Under the pieces are notes generated by a model. That model saw only the letters and a program-made list of their open reading frames with translations. It made no database searches and was not told the origin of the DNA. A stretch of DNA of 48,276 bases from Opitutaceae bacterium (GTDB taxonomy: Bacteria > Verrucomicrobiota > Verrucomicrobiia > Opitutales > Opitutaceae): assembly GCA_003151495.1 (NCBI GenBank), contig PLXR01000140.1:1-48276 (forward strand), given 5' to 3'. A program made the position numbers and the translations under genes. How positions within the stretch are numbered: the stretch's first letter is position 1; every line of letters starts with the position of its first letter. This document shows, in pieces, positions 14,576-24,740 of the stretch.

Positions 14576-17449
14576 TCAGAGGCCGTCGGGAGGGGGAGGG
14601 GCGGCCTTCAGGGGGCTCGCCGCCGGGGCCGCATACGGGTGGATGACCACCTTCGACGCCTTGTCCGCCGAAAGATACTCCTTCGCCAGGGCGTCGATGT
14701 CCTCCTTCGTGATGGACTCGAAGTCCTTGTGCCTGGACCGCGCCCAGTCGAGGACCTCGGGCTTCTCCTGCGCCCGCATCAGGACCGTGATCCAGTACCC
14801 GTTCGTCCGCTCCGAGTCGCGCATCGCCGTCAGCTTGGGGTTCTTGGACCTGTCGAGCTCGTCCGGGGTGATCCCGTTTGCGCACATGTCGGCGGCCACG
14901 GAGACAACCACGTCCTCAATCTGCTTGTTCTTGGCCGGGTCGACGATCACGACGGCCTCCAGGTACCCGTAGCCCGGGAAGACGTCGCTCGCGAAGCTCG
15001 CGACGCTGGGGGAATACGTGCTCCCGAGCTGCTCCCGGACCTTGACCCTTAGGCGGTCCATGAGCGCATCGGCGAGGATATTCAGGCGGCGCGTGCGGTG
15101 CACGTCCGAGGCGTCCGTGGTCGGCCAGTAAACGGCGACCAGGCCCTTCGGGATCTCGGTGTCGACCCCGAAGTCCTGGGTGAAGGGCGTCGCCGGGTAC
15201 GCCACCCTGCGCAGGTCTTCGAGCGCGGGCTTGGGCTGGCGGGGGGGGAGCGTGCCGAGCGTGCGCGCGGCAGCGTCGATCACGCCGTCGACGACGACGT
15301 CGCCCAGCACGGAGACCTCGAGGGCGCCGCTCGCCAGCTGGGGATCGAGCCAGGCCTTCACCTCGTCCATGTTCCGCGCCATCATGTCCTCCTTCGGCGG
15401 GAGCCCGAAGCGCGGGTCGCCGCTTGCCAGGATCCTCGGGACCTTCAGGTTCATGGGGCCGCGCTCCGTGTGGGCGAAGGACAGGTAGGCGGCGTCGATC
15501 CGCTTGCGCGCGGTGCGCATCGCCTCCGGCCGGTAGCCGGGGTCCTTGATGGAGGCGGTCAGCAGCTGGAGCTCGAGGGCGAGGTCATTCTTGTTCGTGC
15601 TCCCCTCGAAGAGGAACGCATCGGGCGTGGAGGAGAGGAGGACGCCCACGGTCTTCCCCGCCAGGATCTGCTGGAGGTCGTCGACACCGTGCTTGCCGAG
15701 CCCGCCCGCGGAGAACGTCAGGCCCGCGAACCGGGAGAGGCCGGGCTTGTCGGCGGGCTCGGTCAGCAGCCCGGTGCCGATCCGGGCGGCCACGTGGATC
15801 GTGTTGGCCTCGAACTCGGTCCTCTTGACGTTGAGCCGGACGCCGTTCGCGAAGACGACCTGGGTGAGGTCGAGGTCGTCGACATGGGTGCGGCTCGCGA
15901 CCGCGCCCGCGGCCCCGAAGTCGGAGTAGGCCCAGGCAATCTCGCCGCGCGCGTCCGTGGCCTTAACCGGCGTGGCCCTTGCCCGGTTGTAGGTGCTCGT
16001 GACGATCGCGTTGGCCAGGGTCGGCATGCCCATTATCTTTGCGTTGCCCGCGACGAAGACGGACCTGCCCGCGCTTGACCACGCGGCCTCGAGCGCGGCG
16101 GCGCAGTCCGCCACGGTGACCTTCCCGAGCGCGGGGCCGTAGAGGGCAAGGTCGTCGTCCGGGGACGTGAAGACCTCGCGTTCGACCAGGCTTTCCGCGA
16201 TCTCGCCGGCGAGGTCCTCGGACCGGCGGGTCGAGGCCGTCTTCGCGGCCTGCTCAAGCTCGTTTCGGAAATTGGAGGCGACCTGCTTGAGCTCGTCGGC
16301 CCGGAAGCCGTAGGTGAGCGCCCTGCGGAGCTCGAGGTCGGCGACCCCCATGGCCGAGACCCACTGCTCGGCCTTGCAGGCGACAGAGATCTCGGCCTGG
16401 CGGTAGAGGTCGAAGGATTCCTCGACGCTCGCGCTCGCCTTTATGAACGGCGCGTTTTCCTTCTTGGCGAGGATCTCCAGGCGCAGGTTGAGCATGTCGA
16501 CCGCGAGCATCCGGGGCAGGTCCCTGATCCGCTTGGCCGACGTGTCGGGCTCGTGCGCGTAGGGGACGGTCGCCGCTATCACCACCTGGGTGTCCGGTGC
16601 CTCGGGCTCGCCGTGATAGAGCGCCTTCAGCCCCTTGAAGACCGGCACCGCCCCGAGGTTGACCTCCGCGGGCTCGGGGCTCCTGGGGGCGAGGGAAGAG
16701 AATCCCTCCCCGATCTGCTTCTCGACGGCAGCCCCGTCGACGTCCCCGACCACGATGACGACCATCCGGTCCGGGCGGTACCATGTGTTGTAGAAGTCGA
16801 CGAACGGGTCGCGGTTCGCTTTCTCAATCACGTCGGTGAGCCCAATCGGCAGGCGCTCCGGAATCAGGGTGCCCCCCTGCATGAACTCCGACTGGGCAAC
16901 GAAGGTGCGGTAGCTCACGGAGTCCCGCGAGCGCTTCTCGCTCAGGATGATGCCCCGCTCCTTGTCGACCATCTTCTGCTCGAGGGCCAGGCCGCCGCAG
17001 TAGTCCGACAAGATCTGCAGTCCCTCGGCGACGGTCTCCGGCGCTGTGTTGGGGAGCTCGAGCTGGTAGAGCGTGCGCTCGAACGAGGTTGAGGCGTTGG
17101 TGTCCGCGCCGAACTCCATCCCGAGGCGCTGGAGCTTCTCGACCAGCGAGCCGGAGGGGTAGTGCGTGCTTCCGTTGAAGGCCATGTGCTCAAGGAAGTG
17201 GGCGAGGCCCCGCTGCGCATTGGTCTCCTCGAAGGAGCCTGCGAGGACGAGCAGGCGCAGCGAGGCGCGCGCCTTGGGCTCGTGGTTGGGCATGACGACG
17301 TACCGCAGCCCGTTCGGGAGCGTCCCGAACCTTGCGGCCGGGTCCGCGTGCAGGTCGCCCTCCGCCTGGGGGAACGGGATCGCGGAACCGAACGAGGCCG
17401 AAAGGGCGAGGGACGCCGCGAGGGCGGCTATGAGGGTGAGGCGGCGCAT
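14576..17449 (-). CDS. Secreted two-domain M16 zinc metallopeptidase
   Basis: 957 residues, beginning with a signal peptide (MRRLTLIAALAASLALS, cleavage near residue 22-24). The M16 motif HFLEH is at 84-88 and the third metal ligand Glu164 lies 76 residues later in KERGII, exactly the pitzilysin/insulinase spacing. The second half repeats the M16 fold (LTQVVFANGVRLNVKRTEF from about residue 530) but has no HxxEH, which is normal for the non-catalytic half of single-chain M16 enzymes. It is expected in the periplasm, degrading peptides. It is transcribed alone, divergent from waaA across a 126 bp gap and convergent with the ketosynthase. Confidence 0.93.
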   Translation of the reverse strand: MRRLTLIAALAASLALSASFGSAIPFPQAEGDLHADPAARFGTLPNGLRYVVMPNHEPKARASLRLLVLAGSFEETNAQRGLAHFLEHMAFNGSTHYPSGSLVEKLQRLGMEFGADTNASTSFERTLYQLELPNTAPETVAEGLQILSDYCGGLALEQKMVDKERGIILSEKRSRDSVSYRTFVAQSEFMQGGTLIPERLPIGLTDVIEKANRDPFVDFYNTWYRPDRMVVIVVGDVDGAAVEKQIGEGFSSLAPRSPEPAEVNLGAVPVFKGLKALYHGEPEAPDTQVVIAATVPYAHEPDTSAKRIRDLPRMLAVDMLNLRLEILAKKENAPFIKASASVEESFDLYRQAEISVACKAEQWVSAMGVADLELRRALTYGFRADELKQVASNFRNELEQAAKTASTRRSEDLAGEIAESLVEREVFTSPDDDLALYGPALGKVTVADCAAALEAAWSSAGRSVFVAGNAKIMGMPTLANAIVTSTYNRARATPVKATDARGEIAWAYSDFGAAGAVASRTHVDDLDLTQVVFANGVRLNVKRTEFEANTIHVAARIGTGLLTEPADKPGLSRFAGLTFSAGGLGKHGVDDLQQILAGKTVGVLLSSTPDAFLFEGSTNKNDLALELQLLTASIKDPGYRPEAMRTARKRIDAAYLSFAHTERGPMNLKVPRILASGDPRFGLPPKEDMMARNMDEVKAWLDPQLASGALEVSVLGDVVVDGVIDAAARTLGTLPPRQPKPALEDLRRVAYPATPFTQDFGVDTEIPKGLVAVYWPTTDASDVHRTRRLNILADALMDRLRVKVREQLGSTYSPSVASFASDVFPGYGYLEAVVIVDPAKNKQIEDVVVSVAADMCANGITPDELDRSKNPKLTAMRDSERTNGYWITVLMRAQEKPEVLDWARSRHKDFESITKEDIDALAKEYLSADKASKVVIHPYAAPAASPLKAAPPPPDGL

Positions 17450-17555
17450 GATGAGACTGGAATCGATACAGGGGGAGGGTCCTCGACGACAGCAAAAAAT
17501 CCCCGCCGGAAACTTGTTGTGGCATTGGGCGGGCGTTTCGGCGTGGATTCACAGA

Positions 17556-17563
17556 ATTATAAC
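17556..17563. promoter_or_regulatory. Overlapping -10 elements on both strands between M16 and waaA
   Basis: ATTATAAC at 17556-17563 reads TATAAC on the plus strand (17558-17563) and a perfect TATAAT on the minus strand (17561-17556). The first would start waaA mRNA only about 6 bases before its ATG at 17576; the second would give the M16 gene a leader of about 100 nt. No good -35 box is present on either strand at 16-18 bp. Symmetric -10 elements of this kind have been described as bidirectional promoters. The assignment rests on the -10 match and on being the most A+T-rich point of the gap. Confidence 0.4.
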
Positions 17564-17575
17564 TGCCCGGAGACC

Positions 17576-18862
17576 ATGATCTGGATATACCGGCTTCTGT
17601 TCCCCCTCGTGCTGGTGGCCCTGTCGCCCTACTACCTGCTGCGGATGCGCCGGCGCGGCGGCTACGGCCGCGGGTTCATGCAGCGCTTCGGGTCGGTCCC
17701 CCGGCTTCCCGCGAGGGTGGCGGGTACCCGCAGGGTGTGGCTGCAGGCGGTGAGCGTGGGCGAGATGCTCGCGATCGAGCCCCTCCTCGCGGCCCTCAGG
17801 GAGGACGGGACCGAGGTCGTGCTCACCACGACGACCAGCACGGGCCTCCAACTCGCGCGCGAGCGGTATTCGCACCTGGTCCTGGCGATAGGCTGCTTCC
17901 CGATCGACTGGATGCCGTTCTCCCGGAGGGCATGGTCGGCGATCGCGCCGGACCTGGCCGTGGTCACCGAGGGCGAGCGATGGCCCGAGCACACGTGCCA
18001 GGCGGCCCGGCGGGGCGTCCCCGTCCTTTGCATCAACGCCCGGATCTCGGACAGGAGCTTCCGGCGCCTTGCCCGGTTCCCCGCGGCCGCCCGGTTCGTG
18101 CTCGGCGGCATGACCCGCATCCTCGCGGCATCGGAGCTGGATGCCGGCCGGTTCCGCCAGATGGGCTTCCCCGCCGACCGGATCGAGGTCACGGGCAACA
18201 TCAAGCTCGATGTCCAGATCCCCGTGCTCGGCGCGGCCGAGCTCGGGCGGCTGCGGCGGGAGCTCGGCCTGCCCGAGGGGCGCATGGTGCTCCTCGGCTC
18301 CTCCACGTGGCCGGGCGAGGAGTCCGCCCTTGTCGAGGCGCTCGTCCGGGCCCGCGCGAAGGGGGTCGCCCTGTCCCTCCTCCTCGTCCCCAGGCACGCG
18401 GAGCGGCGCCTCGAGATCGAGCGGTTCCTCAGGTCCACCGGGCTTTCCTTCCACCTGCGGTCCCAGGGGCCCGCGGGCGAGCCGGTCGACGTCTCCGTCG
18501 GCGACACGACGGGGGAGCTGCGCCTGATGACCCAGCTGGCGGACCTGGTCTTCGTCGGCAAAAGCCTGCCACCCCACGGCGAGGGGCAGACCCCGGTCGA
18601 GGCCGCCGCGCTCGGGAAGCCCATCCTCTTCGGGCCCGGCATGGCCAATTTCCGCTCGATCGAGGGCGACCTGAGGGCCCGCGGCGCCGCGCGGACCGTC
18701 TCTGGCCCAGCCGAGCTGGCGGCGGTCGCCACCGCCCTCCTGTGCGACCGCCCGGGCCGCGACGCCATGGCCGCCGCGGCGGCCGGCTGGCGCCGCGAGA
18801 CCGTGGGAGGGGTGGCGCGCACGCTCGCGGCCATACGCCGGGAGTTTGCAAGACTGCCATAA
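17576..18862 (+). CDS. waaA: 3-deoxy-D-manno-octulosonic acid (Kdo) transferase
   Basis: 428 residues. WaaA/KdtA moves Kdo from CMP-Kdo to lipid A precursor at the inner membrane. A hydrophobic N-terminal anchor (residues 4-22) is followed by the acceptor-side domain with QAVSVGEM, where Glu63 is the catalytic base position, and a TEGERWPEH segment. The GT-B C-terminal domain shows VTGNIKLD, LLGSSTWPGEE and the donor-binding HGEGQTPVEAAALGKPILFGP. It implies an outer membrane with LPS. The ATG at 17576 is chosen because it puts the membrane anchor at the N terminus; the frame is open upstream but lacks coding character there. Confidence 0.93.
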   Translation: MIWIYRLLFPLVLVALSPYYLLRMRRRGGYGRGFMQRFGSVPRLPARVAGTRRVWLQAVSVGEMLAIEPLLAALREDGTEVVLTTTTSTGLQLARERYSHLVLAIGCFPIDWMPFSRRAWSAIAPDLAVVTEGERWPEHTCQAARRGVPVLCINARISDRSFRRLARFPAAARFVLGGMTRILAASELDAGRFRQMGFPADRIEVTGNIKLDVQIPVLGAAELGRLRRELGLPEGRMVLLGSSTWPGEESALVEALVRARAKGVALSLLLVPRHAERRLEIERFLRSTGLSFHLRSQGPAGEPVDVSVGDTTGELRLMTQLADLVFVGKSLPPHGEGQTPVEAAALGKPILFGPGMANFRSIEGDLRARGAARTVSGPAELAAVATALLCDRPGRDAMAAAAAGWRRETVGGVARTLAAIRREFARLP

Positions 18863-18868
18863 GGGGCG

Positions 18869-18896
18869 ATGATCAGGGACCCCCGGTCCCTGTCAT
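18869..18896 (+). terminator. Hairpin after waaA, possible terminator without a U-tract
   Basis: CAGGGACC (18874-18881) and GGTCCCTG (18885-18892) pair perfectly around a CCC loop. ATGA (18869-18872) and TCAT (18893-18896) extend the stem past one bulged T. It starts 6 bases after the waaA stop. No run of T follows, so it would be an atypical intrinsic terminator or an mRNA 3'-end stabiliser. The rest of the 157 bp gap up to gap (18897-19019) shows a TTGCCT (18923-18928) and TATTCT (18943-18948) pair at poor 14 bp spacing, and no clear promoter. Confidence 0.4.
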
Positions 18897-18953
18897 ACCA
18901 AGCCCCGGGGCCATTAACACCCTTGCCTTCGCCCGCCCGGTTTATTCTTTTAG

Positions 18954-21304
<2,351 letters not shown>

Positions 21305-21330
21305 CTTAACCGGCGAGAGCCGCCCCCACC

Positions 21331-22098
21331 ATGATCCGAAAGAAACTTATCGCCGGCAACTGGAAGATGAACAAGACGTCGGCCGACGCCGTGTCCCTGG
21401 CGCGCGAGCTCGTCTCGGCAATCGGGTCGCAGTCCGACGTCGAGGTGGTCATCTGCCCGCCCTTCACGTCCCTCGAGGGCGCCGCGAAGGCGATCGACGG
21501 CTCGCTGATCAAGCTCGGGGCCCAGAACATGCACTTCGAGGCCTCAGGGGCGTTCACCGGCGAGGTCTCGGCGCCCATGCTCAGGGCGCTCTTCGCAACC
21601 CACGTCATCCTCGGGCACAGCGAGCGCAGGGCGCTCTTTGGGGAGTCCGACGAGCTCGTCAACAGGAAGGTCCTCGCGGCGCTCAAGAACCAGCTCCGCC
21701 CGATCCTCTGCGTCGGGGAGAGCCTTGCGGAGCGCGAGGCCGGCTCGACCCTCAAGGTCGTCCAGGCGCAGACCGAGCGAGGGCTCGAGGGCGTCAGCAG
21801 GGAGCTCGCCCCGACGCTCGTGATCGCCTACGAGCCGGTGTGGGCGATCGGCACCGGCAAGGTCGCGACCACCGAGCAGGCCCAGGAGGTCCACGCCTTC
21901 ATCCGCGGGCTCCTGACCAAGCTCTTCGGCGACCCGGCGGCCCAGAAGGTCCGGATCCTCTACGGCGGCTCGATGAAGCCCGCGAACGCCCCCGAGCTCC
22001 TCGCCCAGAAGGACATCGACGGGGGGCTGATCGGGGGCGCCAGCCTTGAGGCGCGCAGCTTCGTGGAGCTCGTGAAGGCGGCCGCTGCGGCCTCCTGA
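21331..22098 (+). CDS. tpiA: Triosephosphate isomerase
   Basis: 255 residues, normal for TpiA, which interconverts dihydroxyacetone phosphate and glyceraldehyde 3-phosphate. Visible: NWKMNK with the substrate Asn and Lys, HVILGHSERR with the electrophilic His, YEPVWAIGTGK with the catalytic Glu, and the phosphate-binding LYGGSMKP and GGASL loops. It is the last gene of gap-pgk-tpiA. The start follows GCCCCCACC with no Shine-Dalgarno. It ends 16 bp from the convergent stop of the next gene. Confidence 0.97.
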   Translation: MIRKKLIAGNWKMNKTSADAVSLARELVSAIGSQSDVEVVICPPFTSLEGAAKAIDGSLIKLGAQNMHFEASGAFTGEVSAPMLRALFATHVILGHSERRALFGESDELVNRKVLAALKNQLRPILCVGESLAEREAGSTLKVVQAQTERGLEGVSRELAPTLVIAYEPVWAIGTGKVATTEQAQEVHAFIRGLLTKLFGDPAAQKVRILYGGSMKPANAPELLAQKDIDGGLIGGASLEARSFVELVKAAAAAS

Positions 22099-22114
22099 CA
22101 GCTCCCGCAAGGGG

Positions 22115-22690
22115 CTACTTTTGCCCGGAGGCCGGCGGCCCGTACTTCTTCCTCAGGCTCTCGGCGGAGCGCCTCGCCGCCTCGGCCGCGTACGCCTCGA
22201 GCGTTCCGTCGACCTGGCGGGCGAGGAGCGCCTCGACCTCGGGGATCGTCACCGCCTCCCGCAGCCTCATCGCCCGGTAGACCCCCAGCATCGCGGACCA
22301 CCCGGCGTAGGGGTTCGGGTCCTTCTTGCCCGAGCCGAGCTGGGCCTTGACGCACCCGGAGAGGTAGGCGGCCAGGAGGAGCCCGCGCTCGCCCGAGTTC
22401 GAGAGCTCGGAGATCCCCTTCTTCACGTCGCACCAGGGGACCGAGTCGGCGCCCAGGTCGACGACGACATCGTCGCTCTCAAGGGAGAACCTGAGGATCG
22501 TGTTCGAGGCCCGGGCGACCGTGTCGTTCTTCTCCGCCGCGGGCTTCGAGGCATCGAGCCCCCCGGCGGCGTTGGCCTCGAAGGTGCGGATTGCGTCAAG
22601 CACCTGGTCCCTCGTCACGGCCGCGGGCGCGGGGACGGGGAGCGCAAGGGCCAGCAGGAGCGCGGCGGCGTGCGGGGCGAGTCGGGGCAT
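22115..22690 (-). CDS. Small secreted protein of unknown function
   Basis: 191 residues. A signal peptide is clear (residues 1 to about 28, MPRLAPHAAALLLALALPVPAPAA). The mature part is mostly helical by composition, with two Cys residues (one in PWCDVKK, one in SGCVKAQ) that could pair in the periplasm, and an Arg/Lys/Ala-rich C-terminal helix. No family is recognised. The ATG at 22690 is preferred over a frame extension upstream because it begins the signal peptide. It lies 49 bp after ispA on the same strand and may share its transcript. Confidence 0.75.
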   Translation of the reverse strand: MPRLAPHAAALLLALALPVPAPAAVTRDQVLDAIRTFEANAAGGLDASKPAAEKNDTVARASNTILRFSLESDDVVVDLGADSVPWCDVKKGISELSNSGERGLLLAAYLSGCVKAQLGSGKKDPNPYAGWSAMLGVYRAMRLREAVTIPEVEALLARQVDGTLEAYAAEAARRSAESLRKKYGPPASGQK

Positions 22691-22739
22691 GTGGGGCGGA
22701 CAGGCCCACGTCACCCGATCATCCGGGAATTTGCAATGG

Positions 22740-23627
22740 TTAGTGGGTGCGCCCGACGAGGCCCTCGGCGAGCCATGTGAGGAAGCCCGAGTCGCCCGGC
22801 AGGCGCCGGAGGGCCTCGATAGCACGGTCCGAGCGCTCGCGCGCCACCCGGCGCGCGGCCTCGAGCCCGAGAACGGACACATAGGTGGCCTTTCCCGCCC
22901 TTGCGTCCTTGCCGGCCGTCTTCCCGAGGGTCGCGGTGTCGGCGGTGGCGTCGAGGATGTCGTCCACCACCTGGAAGGCCAGGCCGAGCTCCCTGCCCGC
23001 CTCGCGCAGCGTGCCGACCGCCCCCTCCGGGGCCCCCGCGCACAGGCCGCCCATCGCGAGCGAGGCCTCGATCATCGCGGCCGTCTTGTTGAGGTGGATG
23101 AAGCGCAGGGCGTCCTCGCCCGCCCCCGGGGAGCGCTCCGCGAGGAGGTCCTCCATCTGGCCGCCTACCAGGCGCCGGCTCCCCGCGGCCCCCGCGAGTT
23201 CCGAGACGAGCGAGACCGCGAGGGCTGGGTCGCCGGCGTACGACTCGCTGAGGATCCCGAACGCCCGGGTCAGGAGCGCGTCGCCGGCGAGGATCGCGGT
23301 GGCCTCGTCAAAGGCCCTGTGCGCCGTCGGCCGGCCGCGCCGCAGGTCGTCGTTGTCCATGCAGGGCAGGTCGTCGTGGACGAGCGAGTAGGTGTGCACG
23401 CACTCGACGGCGACGGCCGCCGGCACGGGGTCGGCCGCCCGGGCGCCCCCGAAGAGGCCCGAGGCGGAAAGGACGAGCACCGGGCGGAGGCGCTTTCCGC
23501 CGGCCGTCATCGAGTAGCGCATCGCCTCGTGGAGGCGCACGGACGGCTCCGATGCCGGCGGCAGCAGGAGGTCAATCCCCGCCTCCACGCGAGATACCAG
23601 GTGTCGGAGCTCCTCGGCGTGATCCAT
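22740..23627 (-). CDS. ispA: Polyprenyl diphosphate synthase (farnesyl/geranylgeranyl type)
   Basis: 295 residues. It condenses IPP with allylic diphosphates to make short-chain prenyl diphosphates. First aspartate-rich motif DDLPCMDNDD at 85-94, second motif DDILD at 222-226, GGKRLRP at 43-49 for substrate binding, and GGQMEDL. The spacing of the first motif (DDxxxxD) is that of bacterial FPP/GGPP synthases. The product length cannot be set with certainty. The ATG at 23627 is the family-like start. It is divergent from the FmdB-type gene across an 89 bp gap. Confidence 0.9.
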   Translation of the reverse strand: MDHAEELRHLVSRVEAGIDLLLPPASEPSVRLHEAMRYSMTAGGKRLRPVLVLSASGLFGGARAADPVPAAVAVECVHTYSLVHDDLPCMDNDDLRRGRPTAHRAFDEATAILAGDALLTRAFGILSESYAGDPALAVSLVSELAGAAGSRRLVGGQMEDLLAERSPGAGEDALRFIHLNKTAAMIEASLAMGGLCAGAPEGAVGTLREAGRELGLAFQVVDDILDATADTATLGKTAGKDARAGKATYVSVLGLEAARRVARERSDRAIEALRRLPGDSGFLTWLAEGLVGRTH

Positions 23628-23674
23628 CCCGCAAAGTGAGCGGAATTGGGGTTGCCCTGCCGAGAACAAACTCG

Positions 23675-23702
23675 CCAAACCCGTGGGGTTGGCCCATATA
23701 AC
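23675..23702 (+). promoter_or_regulatory. Putative promoter with inverted repeat upstream of the FmdB-type gene
   Basis: TATAAC at 23697-23702 matches the -10 consensus in five of six bases and would start mRNA about 8 bases before the ATG at 23717. An 18-base inverted repeat with one mismatched pair (CCAAACCC-GT-GGGGTTGG, 23675-23692) sits just upstream, where a -35 box would be, and no -35 consensus is seen. This layout suits a repressor or activator site, which is inference. Confidence 0.35.
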
Positions 23703-23716
23703 CGCGGTCCACTCCG

Positions 23717-24016
23717 ATGCCCACCTACGAGTATGCCTGTTCAAAGTGCGGTCACCATTTCGAGCAGTTCCAGTCCATGCGCGACCTTTCCCTGACGAAA
23801 TGCCCCAAGTGCAAGAAACCGGCGCTCAAGCGGCTGATCGGCGGGGGGGCGGGACTCATATTCAAGGGGAGCGGATTCTACATCACCGACTACAAGAACA
23901 AGGGCATGGCCAAGGCGGCGGCGGCCGAGTCCAAGGGCCCCGAGGCACCCAAGGCGAAGGCCGCCGAGGCCGCGCCGAAGGCCGCGCCGGCCCCGGCGAG
24001 CACCCCAAAGAAATAA
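23717..24016 (+). CDS. FmdB-family zinc ribbon protein with Ala/Lys/Pro tail
   Basis: 99 residues. Begins MPTYEYACSKCGHHFEQFQ and continues TKCPKCKKPALKRLIGG, so two CxxC knuckles (CSKC, CPKC) 17 residues apart form the zinc ribbon of the FmdB/CxxC_CXXC_SSSS family. GSGFYITDYKNK follows, also typical. The last 35 residues are an Ala/Lys/Pro/Glu tail. FmdB was named after a possible regulator of amide-induced genes, but the molecular role of the family is unsettled. It is followed after 10 bp by a one-TM protein, and the two are probably co-transcribed. Confidence 0.9.
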   Translation: MPTYEYACSKCGHHFEQFQSMRDLSLTKCPKCKKPALKRLIGGGAGLIFKGSGFYITDYKNKGMAKAAAAESKGPEAPKAKAAEAAPKAAPAPASTPKK

Positions 24017-24026
24017 CACTCCTCCC

Positions 24027-24722
24027 ATGATGTCCAAGAACAAGAAAGCGCAGAAGGGCCCGAGCTGGCTCGAGGTGGGGCTCGGCGCGCTGCTCAGCGT
24101 CATCCTGGGCGTCGTGCTCGGGGCCTTCTACCTCGTCTCAAAGCCGGTGCAGACCGTGAAGGAAATCCCCAAGGACGCCCCCTCGGGGGCGGTGTACTAC
24201 ATCGAGGGCTCGAAGGACTTCGGCAAAACGGCCGCGATCGAGGGCAAGCACCGCGAGTTCACCCAGGGCCTCACGGTCGCCCTCACCGAGGGCGAGATCA
24301 ACGCCTACATTGCGAGCGTGAGCAAGGCGCCTGCCGCCCCGCCCGCCCCGGCCAAGCCGGGCGACAAGGCTCCGCCTCCCCCCGCCGACCAGAAGGCCAT
24401 CGACGTCGGCACGCTCAACGTGCGGATCCACGGCGGGAAGATCCAGTTTGGCGACTCGGTCAATTACAGCATCTTCGGATTCACCGGCTCGGTCATCGTC
24501 CAGGCATCCGGCACGTTCGAGAAGCACGGCGGCATCTTCAGGTTTGAGCCCGAGGTGATCTATGTCGGCGGATGCCCGGCCCAGAGGCTCCTCATCATCG
24601 ACAGCTTCATCCTCAGCAAGCTCCTCTTCGCCCAGCCGATCCCCGACGACATCGCGACCTCCTGGTCCAAGCTTTCCGACGTGGCGCTCGAGGGATCGAT
24701 GCTCCGGCTGAAGACGCCGTAG
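24027..24722 (+). CDS. Single-pass membrane protein of unknown function
   Basis: 231 residues. A basic N terminus (KNKKAQK) precedes one membrane helix at about 14-37, then a proposed periplasmic part with two halves split by an Ala/Pro/Lys linker at about 98-125. The second half (GTLNVRIHGGKIQFGDSVNYSIFGFTGSVIVQASGTF) looks beta-rich, like lipid- or ligand-binding sheets, and ends with a helical segment before the C terminus. I recognise no named family. It starts at either of two adjacent ATGs. It lies between the zinc ribbon gene and murJ, 18 bp before the latter, so an envelope role is a fair guess only. Confidence 0.75.
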   Translation: MMSKNKKAQKGPSWLEVGLGALLSVILGVVLGAFYLVSKPVQTVKEIPKDAPSGAVYYIEGSKDFGKTAAIEGKHREFTQGLTVALTEGEINAYIASVSKAPAAPPAPAKPGDKAPPPPADQKAIDVGTLNVRIHGGKIQFGDSVNYSIFGFTGSVIVQASGTFEKHGGIFRFEPEVIYVGGCPAQRLLIIDSFILSKLLFAQPIPDDIATSWSKLSDVALEGSMLRLKTP

Positions 24723-24740
24723 GCCGGGGCCCCAGCCCTC

